Source: Xanthomonas arboricola pv. guizotiae (GTDB lineage: Bacteria > Pseudomonadota > Gammaproteobacteria > Xanthomonadales > Xanthomonadaceae). From it: 43,606 nt of DNA. The notes beneath the pieces were generated by a model, which ran no database searches, had not been told where the DNA came from, and saw only the letters and a list, made by a program, of their open reading frames with translations. Location of the stretch: the NCBI RefSeq assembly GCF_002940205.1, contig NZ_MDSK01000038.1:1-43606 (forward strand), in the 5' to 3' direction. The translations under genes were made by a program, and so were the position numbers. Positions 33,031-42,459 of this stretch are shown here, piece by piece. Each line of letters starts with the position of its first letter. The stretch's first letter is position 1.

Positions 33031-34065
33031 TCACGTCGGCGTATCCACCTCGTCCCAGTCGGCGTCTTCGAAGTGCAGCAGCCAGTTGAGGGTGTAGTGA
33101 CGCTCGTAGACCACGCCCGGCACGATGCCGGCCGGTGGCGGTTGCTCGCTCTGGCCGGCCTGGCGCACTGCCCAATGCAGGCGCAAGTGCCGGTCCAGCG
33201 CATCCAGCAGCTCGGGCACCGGGCGTAGCGTCAGCGACGGCCGCGTCGCGGCCTCGGCATGCTCCAGCGCGCGCTGGGCGGCCAGGGGCACATCGCACAG
33301 GTCGGTCGGCTCCGGCAGCGTGTCCGCCAGGCCCAGGGCCCACTGCAACACCGCCAGGCCTTCGTAGCGCCAGCCGAAGTTGGCCAGTGCCTGCGCATCC
33401 GGCGCTGCCTGGGCGAAGAAGGCGCGCTCCTGCGGCGACAGCGCTGTGGCGACGCCGGGCAGACGCGCATCCACCTCGTCCAGCGACGGCGGCGTGTCGC
33501 CGGCCGCCAGCATCTCGGCGCGCAGCGCCACCGCAAACAATGCCAGCATGCGTTGGTTGACCACTGCCGCATCGCGCACACGCGCCTCGGCCTCGCCAGG
33601 CACCGGCGGCAGGCTGGGCGGCACGCGGATGCCTTGTGCAGTGAGCAGGGCAAGTTGCTGCGCGCGCCGTTGCAGCGCGTCCGGCGGATACGGCACCTGC
33701 GCATCGTCGTCGATGGCCGGCTCGCCCTGACTGATCAACACCCGCCCGTGCGGATCGCGCACGCTGCCGTCGGCCAGGAAACACACCGCGTTGGCCTGCT
33801 CGGCCCACTGCGCCAACTTCCCGAAAGCCGCATCGTCGACCTCGAAAGTGAAATGCTGCCGCACCCGCTGCACATGCCGCATCAGGTGGTAGCGCGATTG
33901 CGTCATCTGCCTATCGCCGGCCTGATTCACATAACCGACAAACCCGTGCAGATGATTGACCAGCTCCGGATCGACATGGTCGCGGTGCTGCACGGCGGCC
34001 TGCGGCAGAAAGTCCGGCCATAACGGCGTGCGCAGCGTGGAATAAGCGTTGACCAGCAGTGGCAT
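33031..34065 (-). CDS. DUF4272 domain protein
   Basis: A 344-aa cytoplasmic protein. ATG 34065 has AAAGGAC upstream (MPLLVNAYSTLRTPLWPDFLP). The DUF4272 signature is in the second half: RDAAVVNQRMLALFAVALRAEML, FGWRYEGLAVLQWALGLADTLPEPTDLCDVP, and the closing RHYTLNWLLHFEDADWDEVDTPT. The N-terminal 120 residues contain VDPELVNHLHGFVGYVNQAG...TQSRYHLMRHVQRVRQHFTFEV. The domain is widespread but uncharacterised; occurrence beside toxin-immunity genes has been noted in some bacteria, but none is present here. It is monocistronic and converges with yceH. Confidence 0.82.
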   Translation of the reverse strand: MPLLVNAYSTLRTPLWPDFLPQAAVQHRDHVDPELVNHLHGFVGYVNQAGDRQMTQSRYHLMRHVQRVRQHFTFEVDDAAFGKLAQWAEQANAVCFLADGSVRDPHGRVLISQGEPAIDDDAQVPYPPDALQRRAQQLALLTAQGIRVPPSLPPVPGEAEARVRDAAVVNQRMLALFAVALRAEMLAAGDTPPSLDEVDARLPGVATALSPQERAFFAQAAPDAQALANFGWRYEGLAVLQWALGLADTLPEPTDLCDVPLAAQRALEHAEAATRPSLTLRPVPELLDALDRHLRLHWAVRQAGQSEQPPPAGIVPGVVYERHYTLNWLLHFEDADWDEVDTPT

Positions 34066-34396
34066 GCGAACGTCCTTTACAGAGCAACCAACCCCGCCAT
34101 TATGCGGCCGCGCGATGGCTTGCTGCGTCGACGAGCCCTGCTGCGGGTCGCCGCCCTGGTGCCAAGAGCGGCGACCCATACTTGGCGAAGAGTCATCAGG
34201 CGAACGTGGACGACGCGCCGGAAACCAGTGTCACGAGCAACACATGCCGCACCGAGCACCCGCCGTGCCCGTCTCACTGCTGCGCAGGTTTTAGCCCCGC
34301 GCTGAGCACGCCGTCCGCGTCCAGGCTGCAGAGCACTTACCCGTAGTGAGGGCTGCATCCTGTTGATCAGGCCATCGAGGGAAGGCCGCCGCCTGC
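34066..34396. other. Intergenic region, nothing recognised
   Basis: 331 nt between two leftward genes. Small ORFs have shadow-like composition. No terminator with a T-tract, operator or RNA gene is seen. Confidence 0.5.
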
Positions 34397-34933
34397 TCAG
34401 CCAGCCGTGCCGGCAGGCCCGAGATCAATCGCGTAATACAGCACTGCCTCGGTCTGGGGGCTCAACACCCGCAACCCTTGCTGCTGCAGTCCGAGCTTTT
34501 CCAGCGCACGAATCGAATCGGCATTGTCCGGCGACACGATCGCGCACAGTTGCGACAAGCCCAGTACATCGCGTGCGTAATCCAGCACCGCGCGGCCGGC
34601 TTCGGTCACATAGCCCTTGCCGCGATACGCAGGCAGCAATGCAAAACCGATATGCGGCACCGGCAAGGTCTCGCGACATAGCAGGCCCAACGTGCCGATA
34701 AACGCGGCATCCTCGCGCGTCTCCACCGCCCAGTGCGCAAAACCATGTCGCTCCTGGTGGGCCTGCGCCCAATCGCGCAGATGCGCGCGCGCCTGCTCAC
34801 GCGTGCGCACACCGCGGTCGTTGATGCCGGCGATGAAACCGGGGTCGTTGACCAGTTCCAACATCGCGTCGGCATCGTGCTCGGGGTCGAGCGTGCGCAA
34901 GCGCAGCCGCGGGGTTTCGATTACGACAGTCAC
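34397..34933 (-). CDS. GNAT-family N-acetyltransferase (RimJ/RimL-like)
   Basis: A 178-aa acetyltransferase using acetyl-CoA. The RimJ/RimL-type start IETPRLRLRTLDPEHDADAMLELVNDPGF leads into the GNAT core. The acetyl-CoA loop is LLPAYRGKGYVTEAGRAVLDYARD (the R-G-K-G-Y variant of the R/Q-x-x-G-x-G/A motif), followed by VSPDNADSIRALEKLGLQQQG, the motif B Asn/Leu-Gly signature. GTG 34933 has GGAG 7 nt upstream; ATG 34948 adds five residues but lacks a ribosome-binding site. The substrate could be a ribosomal protein N-terminus or an amino-acid derivative. It lies upstream of nothing obviously related. Confidence 0.85.
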   Translation of the reverse strand: MTVVIETPRLRLRTLDPEHDADAMLELVNDPGFIAGINDRGVRTREQARAHLRDWAQAHQERHGFAHWAVETREDAAFIGTLGLLCRETLPVPHIGFALLPAYRGKGYVTEAGRAVLDYARDVLGLSQLCAIVSPDNADSIRALEKLGLQQQGLRVLSPQTEAVLYYAIDLGPAGTAG

Positions 34934-35036
34934 GGCACACTCCGGCATCAGGTAAAACCAGACTGCCGTGCAGCCGTGTCGCTGGCAAGCGATGCGGCAT
35001 GTGGTGCGCGTTGCGCACGCAATGGCACACCGCGGG

Positions 35037-37013
35037 TCAGTCGAACAATGCCTGGATCGCCGCCAAGCCCGCACTGGCGCGCTCTTTCTTGCGCTCGGCA
35101 TCGGCCACCGGGTCGGCGCCATCGCGCTGCAATTCTTCGGCAGGGATCTCGTCGAAGAAGCGGCTGGGCTTGAGCCGCACATGTTCGCCGAACTTGCGCG
35201 TCAATTTGCTGTGGCTCATCCACAGCTGTTCCTTGGCGCGGGTGATGCCCACATACAGCAGCCGGCGCTCTTCCTGCAGGTTGCCTTCTTCCAGGCTCAC
35301 CTCATGCGGCAGCACGCCGTCCTCGCAGCCGACGATGAACACATAACGGAATTCCAGGCCCTTGGACGCGTGCATGGTCATCATGCGTACCTGGTTGCCG
35401 CCATCGTCCTTGTCGTTGCGCGACAACAGCGCCAGCTGCGCGGCCAGATCGCTGGCGCTTGCACCACGCGGGCCGCCTTCGAACCACTCGGCCAGTTCGT
35501 CCAGATTGCGCTTGCGGCGCTGGAAGCCGGTTTCGTCCTTGGACTGGTTGCGCAGGTCGTTGAGCAGGCCGGATTTGTCGGCCAGCATGCGCACCAGCTC
35601 CCCCGCCGGCAGCCTGGCCGAATGCTCGCGCATGTCGCGCAGGATATCGGTGAACGCACTCAGGCCATTGGCCGCACGCGGCGGCAGGTGCTGCAGCGCG
35701 CCCATCGACTCGGCCGCGCGCGACATCGGCACCGACTTCGCACTGGCAAGCTCGGCCAGCCACGCCAGCGAGGTCGCACCGACCTCGCGCTTGGGCGACT
35801 GCACTGCGCGCAAGAACGCCGCGTCATCTTCGGGGTTGACGATCAGCCGCAACCACGACAGCACGTCCTTGACTTCCTGCCGCTCCAGAAACGCAGTGCC
35901 ACCGGTCAGGTGATACGGCACGCGCAGCAGCTGCAGCGCCTTTTCCAGCGGCCGCGATTGAAAATTGCCGCGAAACAGGATGCAGAAATCGCTCCACGGC
36001 ACCTGCTTGGCGGTACCCAGGAACGAGATCTCGGCGGCGACCTTTTCCGCCTCGTGCTCGCTGTCGCGGCATTCCCACACGCGGATGCGCTCGCCGTCGG
36101 CCTGATCGCTCCACAAGGTCTTCAAGTGCTCGTGCGGGTTGTGCGCGATCAAGGCATTGGCCGCACGCAGCACGCGGTTGGAGCAGCGGTAGTTCTGTTC
36201 CAGCTTGATGATTTGCAGCGCCGGATAATCGCGCCCCATCTGCTGCAGGTTTTCCGGATTGGCGCCACGCCAGGCGTAGATGCTCTGATCGTCGTCGCCC
36301 ACGCAGGTGAAGTTGCCGCGCGGCCCGGCCAGCATTTTCAGCAGCCGGTACTGCGCATCGTTGGTGTCCTGGCACTCGTCTACCAGCAGGTAGCCGATGC
36401 GCTCGCGCCAGCCCATCACGATCTCTTCGTTGGCCTCCAGGATCTGCACCGGCAGGCGGATCAGGTCGTCGAAGTCCACCGCGTTGAAGGTGGTCAGCCG
36501 CGCCTGGTAGCGCTCGTACAGGCTGGCGGCTTCCTTTTCGCGATTGCTGCGTGCCGCCGCCATCGCCTGTTCGGGTGACAAGCCGGCGTTCTTGGCACGC
36601 GAGATCAGGTTCTTGGCATCTTCGATCGCATCGGGCTTGGCGCCGTGCATCAGGTCCTTGATCTGGGCGGCCGCATCGTCGGAATCGAAGATCGAAAAGC
36701 CGCGCTTCAAGCCGGCAGCGGCGTGCTCGATCTGCAGGAACTTCAGCCCCAGCGCGTGGAAGGTGCAGATGGTCAGGCCATCGGCGCCATCGCCACGGAT
36801 GCGCTTGGCCACACGCTCGCGCATTTCCTTGGCCGACTTGTTGGTGAAGGTGATCGCCGCGATGCGCTTGGCCGGATAGCGGCCGGTGGCGATCAGGTGC
36901 GCGATCTTCTCCACGATCACGCGGGTCTTGCCGCTGCCGGCACCGGCCAGCACCAACAAGGGACCTTCGCAGTGCAGCACCGCGGCGCTTTGCGGGGGAT
37001 TGAGACCGTGCAT
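35037..37013 (-). CDS. rep: ATP-dependent DNA helicase Rep
   Basis: A 658-aa superfamily 1A 3'-5' DNA helicase that aids replication forks. All UvrD/Rep motifs are present in order: GAGSGKT (Walker A, K29), TFTNKSAKEMRERV (Ia), VDECQDTN (Walker B), GDDDQSIYAWRGA (III), LEQNYRCSNRVL (IV), MTMHASKGLEFRYVFIVG (V), EERRLLYVGITRAKEQL (VI). The length and the wording of motif V fit Rep better than UvrD, which usually exceeds 700 aa. ATG 37013 follows GGAAG. It is leftward and divergent from tdk with a 206-nt shared promoter region. Confidence 0.95.
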   Translation of the reverse strand: MHGLNPPQSAAVLHCEGPLLVLAGAGSGKTRVIVEKIAHLIATGRYPAKRIAAITFTNKSAKEMRERVAKRIRGDGADGLTICTFHALGLKFLQIEHAAAGLKRGFSIFDSDDAAAQIKDLMHGAKPDAIEDAKNLISRAKNAGLSPEQAMAAARSNREKEAASLYERYQARLTTFNAVDFDDLIRLPVQILEANEEIVMGWRERIGYLLVDECQDTNDAQYRLLKMLAGPRGNFTCVGDDDQSIYAWRGANPENLQQMGRDYPALQIIKLEQNYRCSNRVLRAANALIAHNPHEHLKTLWSDQADGERIRVWECRDSEHEAEKVAAEISFLGTAKQVPWSDFCILFRGNFQSRPLEKALQLLRVPYHLTGGTAFLERQEVKDVLSWLRLIVNPEDDAAFLRAVQSPKREVGATSLAWLAELASAKSVPMSRAAESMGALQHLPPRAANGLSAFTDILRDMREHSARLPAGELVRMLADKSGLLNDLRNQSKDETGFQRRKRNLDELAEWFEGGPRGASASDLAAQLALLSRNDKDDGGNQVRMMTMHASKGLEFRYVFIVGCEDGVLPHEVSLEEGNLQEERRLLYVGITRAKEQLWMSHSKLTRKFGEHVRLKPSRFFDEIPAEELQRDGADPVADAERKKERASAGLAAIQALFD

Positions 37014-37219
37014 AGAGGCTTCCGACAGAGCGCGCCATTGTAGCGGGGCTGCCCGCGGCTGGCCGGCGCGATAGGTTCATGTAACCGTCGCAGCTGTGCC
37101 TCGCCGCGCGGCTACGCGTTGCACTCGCATCGACGACCCCGAGGTTCACCGCGCCGGGCCACGCCAATGCAGCGTACCCAGAGCCCGCATCCAGCCGCCT
37201 GGCCCGGTAAAATCGCCCG

Positions 37220-37864
37220 ATGGCCAAGCTCTACTTCTACTATTCGGCAATGAATGCCGGCAAGACCACCACCTTGCTGCAGTCGGCGCACAACTACCGC
37301 GAACGCGGCATGCGCACGCTGATCCTCACGCCCAAGCTCGATCACCGCGCCGGTAGCGGCGTGGTCGCCTCGCGGATCGGCCTGCGCGCGGACGGGCGCA
37401 CCTTCGATCGCGGCACCGAGTTGCAGCAGCTGATCGAACGCGACATCCAGGCCGAAGGCGCGCTGCATTGCGTGCTGGTGGACGAGGCGCAGTTCCTCAA
37501 CCGTGGCCAGGTCTGGCAGTTGAGCGAGGTGGTCGACCGCCTGCGCATTCCGGTGCTGTGCTACGGCCTGCGGACCGACTTCCGCGGCGAGCTGTTCGAG
37601 GGCAGCCAGTTCCTGCTGGCCTGGGCCGACGAGCTGGAGGAGATCAAGACCATCTGCCACAGCGGCAGCAAGGCCACCATGACCGTGCGCGTGGATGCGC
37701 AGGGGCACGCGGTACAGGACGGCCCGCAGGTGGAGATCGGCGGCAACGAGCGCTACGTGTCGGTCAGCCGCGCCGAGTTCAAAAAGATCATGCGTGGCGA
37801 AGGCCGCATCGACCCGCTGCAGATCGCGCTGCCGCTACCGCCGGCGGGTGCGTCGGACAGGTAA
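37220..37864 (+). CDS. tdk: Thymidine kinase
   Basis: A 214-aa type II thymidine kinase (EC 2.7.1.21) salvaging thymidine to dTMP. The P-loop is SAMNAGKTT (K15), the Walker B-like lid motif VDEAQFLN (about residues 87-94), and the substrate lasso region [19 protein letters not shown]...[17 protein letters not shown]. As in E. coli Tdk, the zinc-site cysteine pairs of Gram-positive homologues are absent. The start at ATG 37220 gives the standard [18 protein letters not shown]-terminus. It is divergent from rep and monocistronic. No anomalies. Confidence 0.95.
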   Translation: MAKLYFYYSAMNAGKTTTLLQSAHNYRERGMRTLILTPKLDHRAGSGVVASRIGLRADGRTFDRGTELQQLIERDIQAEGALHCVLVDEAQFLNRGQVWQLSEVVDRLRIPVLCYGLRTDFRGELFEGSQFLLAWADELEEIKTICHSGSKATMTVRVDAQGHAVQDGPQVEIGGNERYVSVSRAEFKKIMRGEGRIDPLQIALPLPPAGASDR

Positions 37865-38090
37865 GCCAGCATGGTGACTGGCTGAAGAATTCAGCTGAGA
37901 TGCTGGTGACGCGCTGTCCCGGTATGCACGTGTAATGCGTCGCTAAACCCCTGCAGGCATTCGCTCGCCGCCGTATTTCCGACGCGCGGCAACGAGGGTA
38001 TCGTTGCCATGCCGTTGCAGCGATCCACGCGCAACCAGGCACAACCCCAGTCCTGTAAACTGGCGACCATCCACTTGTTGGGAGGCACCC

Positions 38091-39335
38091 ATGGATCCGC
38101 TTCCTGCCGAGTTACGCGCAGATATCGCGCGCGTTGGCCGGTTATCGTCGGTCCCCGATGTCCTGACCATTCTCACCCGTCTGACCGGCATGCGATTCGC
38201 GGCCGTTGCGCGCGTGACCGATACGCGCTGGATCACCTGCCAGGTCCGCGACGAGCTGTCATTCGGCCTGGCGCCCGGCGACGAGCTGCCGCTGGTCACC
38301 ACCTTCTGCGACAGCGTGCGCACCCAGGGCAACGCGTTGTGGTTCGGCCATGCCTCCGAGCACCCGGTGTTCCGCGATCACCCCACGCCGCGGCTGTACG
38401 GCTTCGAAAGCTACGTGTCGGTGCCGATCAGGTTCGACGACGGCAGCGTGTTCGGCACCTTGTGCGCGCTGGACCCGCTGCCGCGCATCATGGATGCGCC
38501 GATGGTGGAAAAGATCGAGCTGCTGGCGCAACTGCTGGCAGCGCAGATCCAGGCCGAGCAGCGCGCCGAAGAGAGCGCGCAGGAATCGCTGCGCGCGCGC
38601 AGCGAGCTGGGGCGTATCGGCGCCTCCGCCCGCCTGCGCGAAGAATTCATCGGCATCCTTGGTCACGATCTGCGCAACCCGCTGCAGTCCATGCATGCGG
38701 TGGTGGACATGCTGGCGATCGATCCGCTCAACCAACGCCAGGGCTGCGCGATCCGGTCGATGCAGCGCAGCCTGCGGCGCATGGAAGAACTGATCGATTT
38801 CGCCAGCGATTTCGCGCGCGGTATCGAACGCGACTGGCTGCAACTGGACTACGGCAACGGCAGCGACCTGCTCGATGCCTTGTCGCAGGTCGTCGACGAA
38901 ACCCGCGCCGCGTATCCGAACCAGGTGCTGTCCACGCATGTGGCCATCGACGAGCCGGTGCATGGCGATGCGGTGCGCCTGGCGCAGATGTTCGGCAGCC
39001 TGATGATCAACGCCGTGGTGCAGGGACAACAGAGTTCGCTGATCAAGGCGGTCGCGGTCACCGAGCAGGGCCGCCTGCGCATCGAGGTCTGCAATCTGGA
39101 CGGGATCGATCCACGCCGGCTCGACGTACTGCAGGCCTCCACCCACGTGCACACCGGCGGACGCGCCTTGCCCGAAGTGGATCTGGGCCTGCACATGGCC
39201 GCCCAGATCGCCCGGGCCCATCAGGGCGAACTGCGCATCCTCAGCGGCAAGGACGGCACCTGCTTCCGGGTGGACCTGGCCTGCGTGCGCCCGCGCGCGC
39301 GCATGCAGTTGGTCAACAGCTCGACGTCGGCCTGA
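38091..39335 (+). CDS. GAF-domain sensor histidine kinase with a degenerate ATPase domain
   Basis: A 414-aa soluble sensor kinase. ATG 38091 has GGGAGG upstream. The GAF domain (about residues 20-155) reads VLTILTRLTGMRFAAVARVTDTRWITCQVRDELSFGL...FESYVSVPIRFDDGSVFGTLCALDPLPR. A short coiled coil leads into the HisKA box EEFIGILGHDLRNPLQSM (His 192). The ATPase part is reduced: the N-box is LMINAVVQGQQ rather than NLLxNAxKH, and the G1 region reads EVCNLDGIDPRRLDV without a clear DxGxG. The G2-like end (LGLHMAAQIARAHQGELRILSGKDGTCFRVDLA) is present. Activity is therefore uncertain. No response regulator is adjacent, and no membrane segment is seen. Confidence 0.85.
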   Translation: MDPLPAELRADIARVGRLSSVPDVLTILTRLTGMRFAAVARVTDTRWITCQVRDELSFGLAPGDELPLVTTFCDSVRTQGNALWFGHASEHPVFRDHPTPRLYGFESYVSVPIRFDDGSVFGTLCALDPLPRIMDAPMVEKIELLAQLLAAQIQAEQRAEESAQESLRARSELGRIGASARLREEFIGILGHDLRNPLQSMHAVVDMLAIDPLNQRQGCAIRSMQRSLRRMEELIDFASDFARGIERDWLQLDYGNGSDLLDALSQVVDETRAAYPNQVLSTHVAIDEPVHGDAVRLAQMFGSLMINAVVQGQQSSLIKAVAVTEQGRLRIEVCNLDGIDPRRLDVLQASTHVHTGGRALPEVDLGLHMAAQIARAHQGELRILSGKDGTCFRVDLACVRPRARMQLVNSSTSA

Positions 39336-39501
39336 GTCCGGGGCGCCTGGGCAATCCCGCGGCGCCTGGGCGACGCATCAGCGACTATGCGGCTGCAACG
39401 CCGCCGCGCTCGACACTCGAGATCGGCGGCCTGTCGTCACTGCGCCATCCGCACCTGCCTGACAATCGCCCACCTTATCCGTCGCGCGACGTGCCTGTGC
39501 G

Positions 39502-41109
39502 CTAGTAGATTTTGCGCTCGATCGCCGGCGGCGGCGTCCACTGGTACAGCCAGGTTTCGGTCAGCGGCTTGCCGTTGGCGCGCAGGAACAGGCGGATATC
39601 GATCTGCTGGGTGCTGTCGTCCGGCGGCACCAGGTCGAACATCGCCCGATAGCCCTTGAGCTCATGCAGCGGACGCGCCGACACGATCTCGGTGCTGCCA
39701 CGCGACACCTGGAGGATGGCCTCGACCTTGGCTTTGGGGTCCTTGGCCAACGCAGCCAGTTCGCCCCCGGCGAAATCCACCGCAAACCGCCACGAGAAAT
39801 GGCTGCGCTTCTGCCCGACGATGCCGCCCAGGCCGGTGCGCGTGGCCACGCAATGCGCCAGCGGCGAGCTGGCCGGCGGATGCGCGCCCCAATACAACCG
39901 GTACCCCATCAGCAACTCCTGCCCCGGCTGCGGCTTGTCCTGCGGATTCCAGAACGCCACGATGTTGTCGAAGGTCTCGTCCACGGTCGGAATCTCGACC
40001 AGCTGCACCGAGCCCTTGCCCCAGCCGTTCTTGGGTTCCACCCACAGGCAGGGGCGCTTGTCGTAGAACACGCCGTCGTCCTGGTAATGGTCGAAGTTGC
40101 GATCGCGCTGCAACAGGCCGAATCCGCGCGGATTTTCATCGACGAACATGTTGAAGCGCAGCTGCGGCGGGTTGCACAGCGGCCGCCAGATCCACTCGCC
40201 GCCGCCGGTCCACATCGCCAGGCCATCGGTGTCGTGGATTTCCGGCCGCCAGTCCCAGTCCATGCGGCGATCGTTTTCGCCGACCTGGTACATACTGGTG
40301 CACGGGCCGATGCCCAATCGCTCGATGGTCTTGCGCGGGTAGAGCGCGCTGTCGATCTCCATCACCAGCACCTCGCCATTGGTGATGGCAAAGCGATACG
40401 CACCGGCAACACTGTGCGAGTCCAGCAGCCCGTACACCACCACGGTATTCGAATCGTCGGCCGGCTGTTCCAGGTAATAGGCGATGAAATCCGGGAACTC
40501 CTCCGGCCCGCCGGTGCCGGTGTCGATCGCCAGCCCGCGCGCCGATTGCCCGTACTGGCCTTCCTTGCCGACCGCGCGGAAATAGCTTGCGCCCAGGAAG
40601 GCGGAGAAATCGCGGTCGGTGTCCTTGCGCGTGTTGAGACGGAACCCGGCAAAGCCCAGGTCCTTGGGCAGCTGCCTGCCGCCCAGCCCGCTGCTGCCGT
40701 AGTCGAACGCCGCCGGGTCGTACGCAAGTTGCTGCGCCTGGCCGTCGACGATGTCGTAGATATGCACGGGAGTGTGGAAATACAGCCCCAGATGGAAGAA
40801 CTTTGCCTGGAACTTGCCGTTGCCGTCGGCCCATAGCGCATGGTCCTGGCGGTAGCGGATTGACTGGTATTGATCCCAGTTCAACGCTTCCAACGACCCC
40901 GGAAGCAGCTGCTTATGGCTCTTGTAAGGCGCCTTGGCCAACGCACGCGCCTGCCCCTTGAGCCAGGCATAGTCGAACGGCTGCGGCTGCCCCAGGCGAC
41001 GCAGTCCAACGGCCTTGGCCGCCAACGCCCACTGCGGCAGCACCGGCAAACCGAGCGCAGCCAATGCGGCGGCGGCATTCTTCAGGAAGTGGCGTCGTTG
41101 CATGCGCAT
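39502..41109 (-). CDS. opgD: Glucan biosynthesis protein D OpgD (MdoD)
   Basis: A 535-aa periplasmic protein acting on osmoregulated periplasmic beta-glucans; recent work assigns endo-beta-1,2-glucanase activity to the OpgD family. A Tat signal (MQRRHFLKNAAAALAALGLPVLPQWALA) with a twin arginine is visible. Family features: QSIRYRQDHALWADGNGKFQAKFFHLGLYFHTPVHIYDIV, GASYFRAVGKEGQYGQSARGLAIDTG, EEFPDFIAYYLEQP, the acidic loop DSNTVVVYGLLDS and WDWRPEIHDTDGLAMWTGGGEWIWRP, ending in the immunoglobulin-like C-terminal domain. The start could be ATG 41109 or ATG 41103. It lies 62 nt after a DUF4380 gene on the same strand and converges with the sensor kinase across a 166-nt gap. Confidence 0.93.
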   Translation of the reverse strand: MRMQRRHFLKNAAAALAALGLPVLPQWALAAKAVGLRRLGQPQPFDYAWLKGQARALAKAPYKSHKQLLPGSLEALNWDQYQSIRYRQDHALWADGNGKFQAKFFHLGLYFHTPVHIYDIVDGQAQQLAYDPAAFDYGSSGLGGRQLPKDLGFAGFRLNTRKDTDRDFSAFLGASYFRAVGKEGQYGQSARGLAIDTGTGGPEEFPDFIAYYLEQPADDSNTVVVYGLLDSHSVAGAYRFAITNGEVLVMEIDSALYPRKTIERLGIGPCTSMYQVGENDRRMDWDWRPEIHDTDGLAMWTGGGEWIWRPLCNPPQLRFNMFVDENPRGFGLLQRDRNFDHYQDDGVFYDKRPCLWVEPKNGWGKGSVQLVEIPTVDETFDNIVAFWNPQDKPQPGQELLMGYRLYWGAHPPASSPLAHCVATRTGLGGIVGQKRSHFSWRFAVDFAGGELAALAKDPKAKVEAILQVSRGSTEIVSARPLHELKGYRAMFDLVPPDDSTQQIDIRLFLRANGKPLTETWLYQWTPPPAIERKIY

Positions 41110-41171
41110 CGGTCTGCTCAGGGAATGGCCGCCATCATAGCCACAGCTCGGCATGGAGGTGAATGCGCAGC

Positions 41172-42275
41172 TCAGGGCGGCGCAGACGAAGGCGCGCACG
41201 CATTGGTCAGCTGCAGCTCCTTAGCCTTGCTGCACAGGAACTGGTGTTGCGCCTGCTGCGCGTCGGGTCCGGTGTAGCGCAGCAAGGTCCACTGCTCGTT
41301 CGCCTGCATCTGCCCGCCCGGCGCCAGCTGCCGGTACGGCGCATGGACCTCCAGTTCCAGCAGTCCGCGCTCGGGGTGCTGTGGCGGCGCGTCCAGATAC
41401 AGTTCCACCTGCCCTTGCTCCGGATGGATCGCGGACAGCGGCTGGTGCGCAAAGCGGATCACCAACACCTGGTCGCCCGCAAAGCCCGCCATCCAGCCTG
41501 CCGAAGGCTGCAGCAACACCTTGCCACGCTGAATCAGCCCGTCCTGTCGTGCGTCGGCACGCAACGCAAACACACCGCCGTGATGCCGGTAGGCCGGCGC
41601 GACCGTGCCGGCCTCGGTCGGTGACTGGAGGCGAATGTCTGCCGCATCGGCGACCGGTACGAACACGCGCGTGCCTGCGGCAACACGCGTGTTGAACCAC
41701 AAATCCCAGGCGATCGACTCGCTGCGGATATTGCGGGCGGTGGCCTCCACTTCCACGGTGTCGGCACGCGTGGATGAAACAGCCACGCGCTTGCGGAACT
41801 GCACGCCGGTGACCGGACTGGGCAAGCCTTGCAGAATCAACCGATCGCCAGCACGTGTGATTGCCTGCGTGGTAGCCAACGACAGGTAGGGGTCCGGCGG
41901 CCACACCGCGGCTGCGGCCTTACGTGCGGGATTGACCTGCTGATGCAGCCACCACTGACTCTGGGGCCCCACCCAGACATCGTGGCCGAGATACGGGATA
42001 TCGCCTGCAGTCGCGGACACTTCTGGCGCGGGCTGCTGATCAACCGCCTCGCCCGTCTTCAACACGTTGGGGTGTCCACGCAAATGGAAGGACAGTACGC
42101 GCCCACCGAACGCGGGCGTAGCGCTGAGTTCAACAACCCCGTTGTGCAACTGGATGCGCTCAACTGCAGGTTTGCTGCTGGACGCAAGCTCATCCGCGCA
42201 GGCGCCTGGTGCCAGCGGCAACGCTGAGGCACCCACAAGCATGATCGGCATTAAGTAGCGCAGTGAGGCAGGCAT
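41172..42275 (-). CDS. Secreted DUF4380 protein (mutarotase-like fold)
   Basis: A 367-aa exported protein. ATG 42275 (MPASLRYLMPIMLVGASALPLAPGACA) has TTGGAG upstream; the signal peptide probably ends at GACA/DELASS. The mature part resembles galactose-mutarotase-like beta-sandwich proteins of the DUF4380 group: LHNGVVELSATPAFGGRVLSFHLRGHPNVLKT, then YLGHDVWVGPQSQWW, VTGVQFRKRVAVSSTRADTVEVEATARNIRSESIAWDLWFNTRV, and GFAGDQVLVIRFAHQPLSAIHPEQGQVELYLDA. It precedes opgD by 62 nt on the same strand, so co-transcription and a carbohydrate-binding or glucan-related role are plausible. No activity is established. Confidence 0.8.
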   Translation of the reverse strand: MPASLRYLMPIMLVGASALPLAPGACADELASSSKPAVERIQLHNGVVELSATPAFGGRVLSFHLRGHPNVLKTGEAVDQQPAPEVSATAGDIPYLGHDVWVGPQSQWWLHQQVNPARKAAAAVWPPDPYLSLATTQAITRAGDRLILQGLPSPVTGVQFRKRVAVSSTRADTVEVEATARNIRSESIAWDLWFNTRVAAGTRVFVPVADAADIRLQSPTEAGTVAPAYRHHGGVFALRADARQDGLIQRGKVLLQPSAGWMAGFAGDQVLVIRFAHQPLSAIHPEQGQVELYLDAPPQHPERGLLELEVHAPYRQLAPGGQMQANEQWTLLRYTGPDAQQAQHQFLCSKAKELQLTNACAPSSAPP

Positions 42276-42459
42276 GGACGACTCCAATCGCAGGACGTCA
42301 CGATTGTGGCGCGATGCACGGCAACGCACCATCAAGCAATCGGCCACTGCGGCTCCAAGCGCGCCGTTTGCTGTTATCCGGGGGCTACTGGCCAGCTGTC
42401 GTAACTGATCCAGAGCTGGAGGTTGGCGTTTGGATCAGCGTGGGCCACCTGGCCGGCGC

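Noticed and set aside
31878..33203. Extension of the acid phosphatase frame to 33203
   Set aside because: The extra 442 residues lie opposite yceH and have no signal or domain; the lipoprotein signal begins at 31877.
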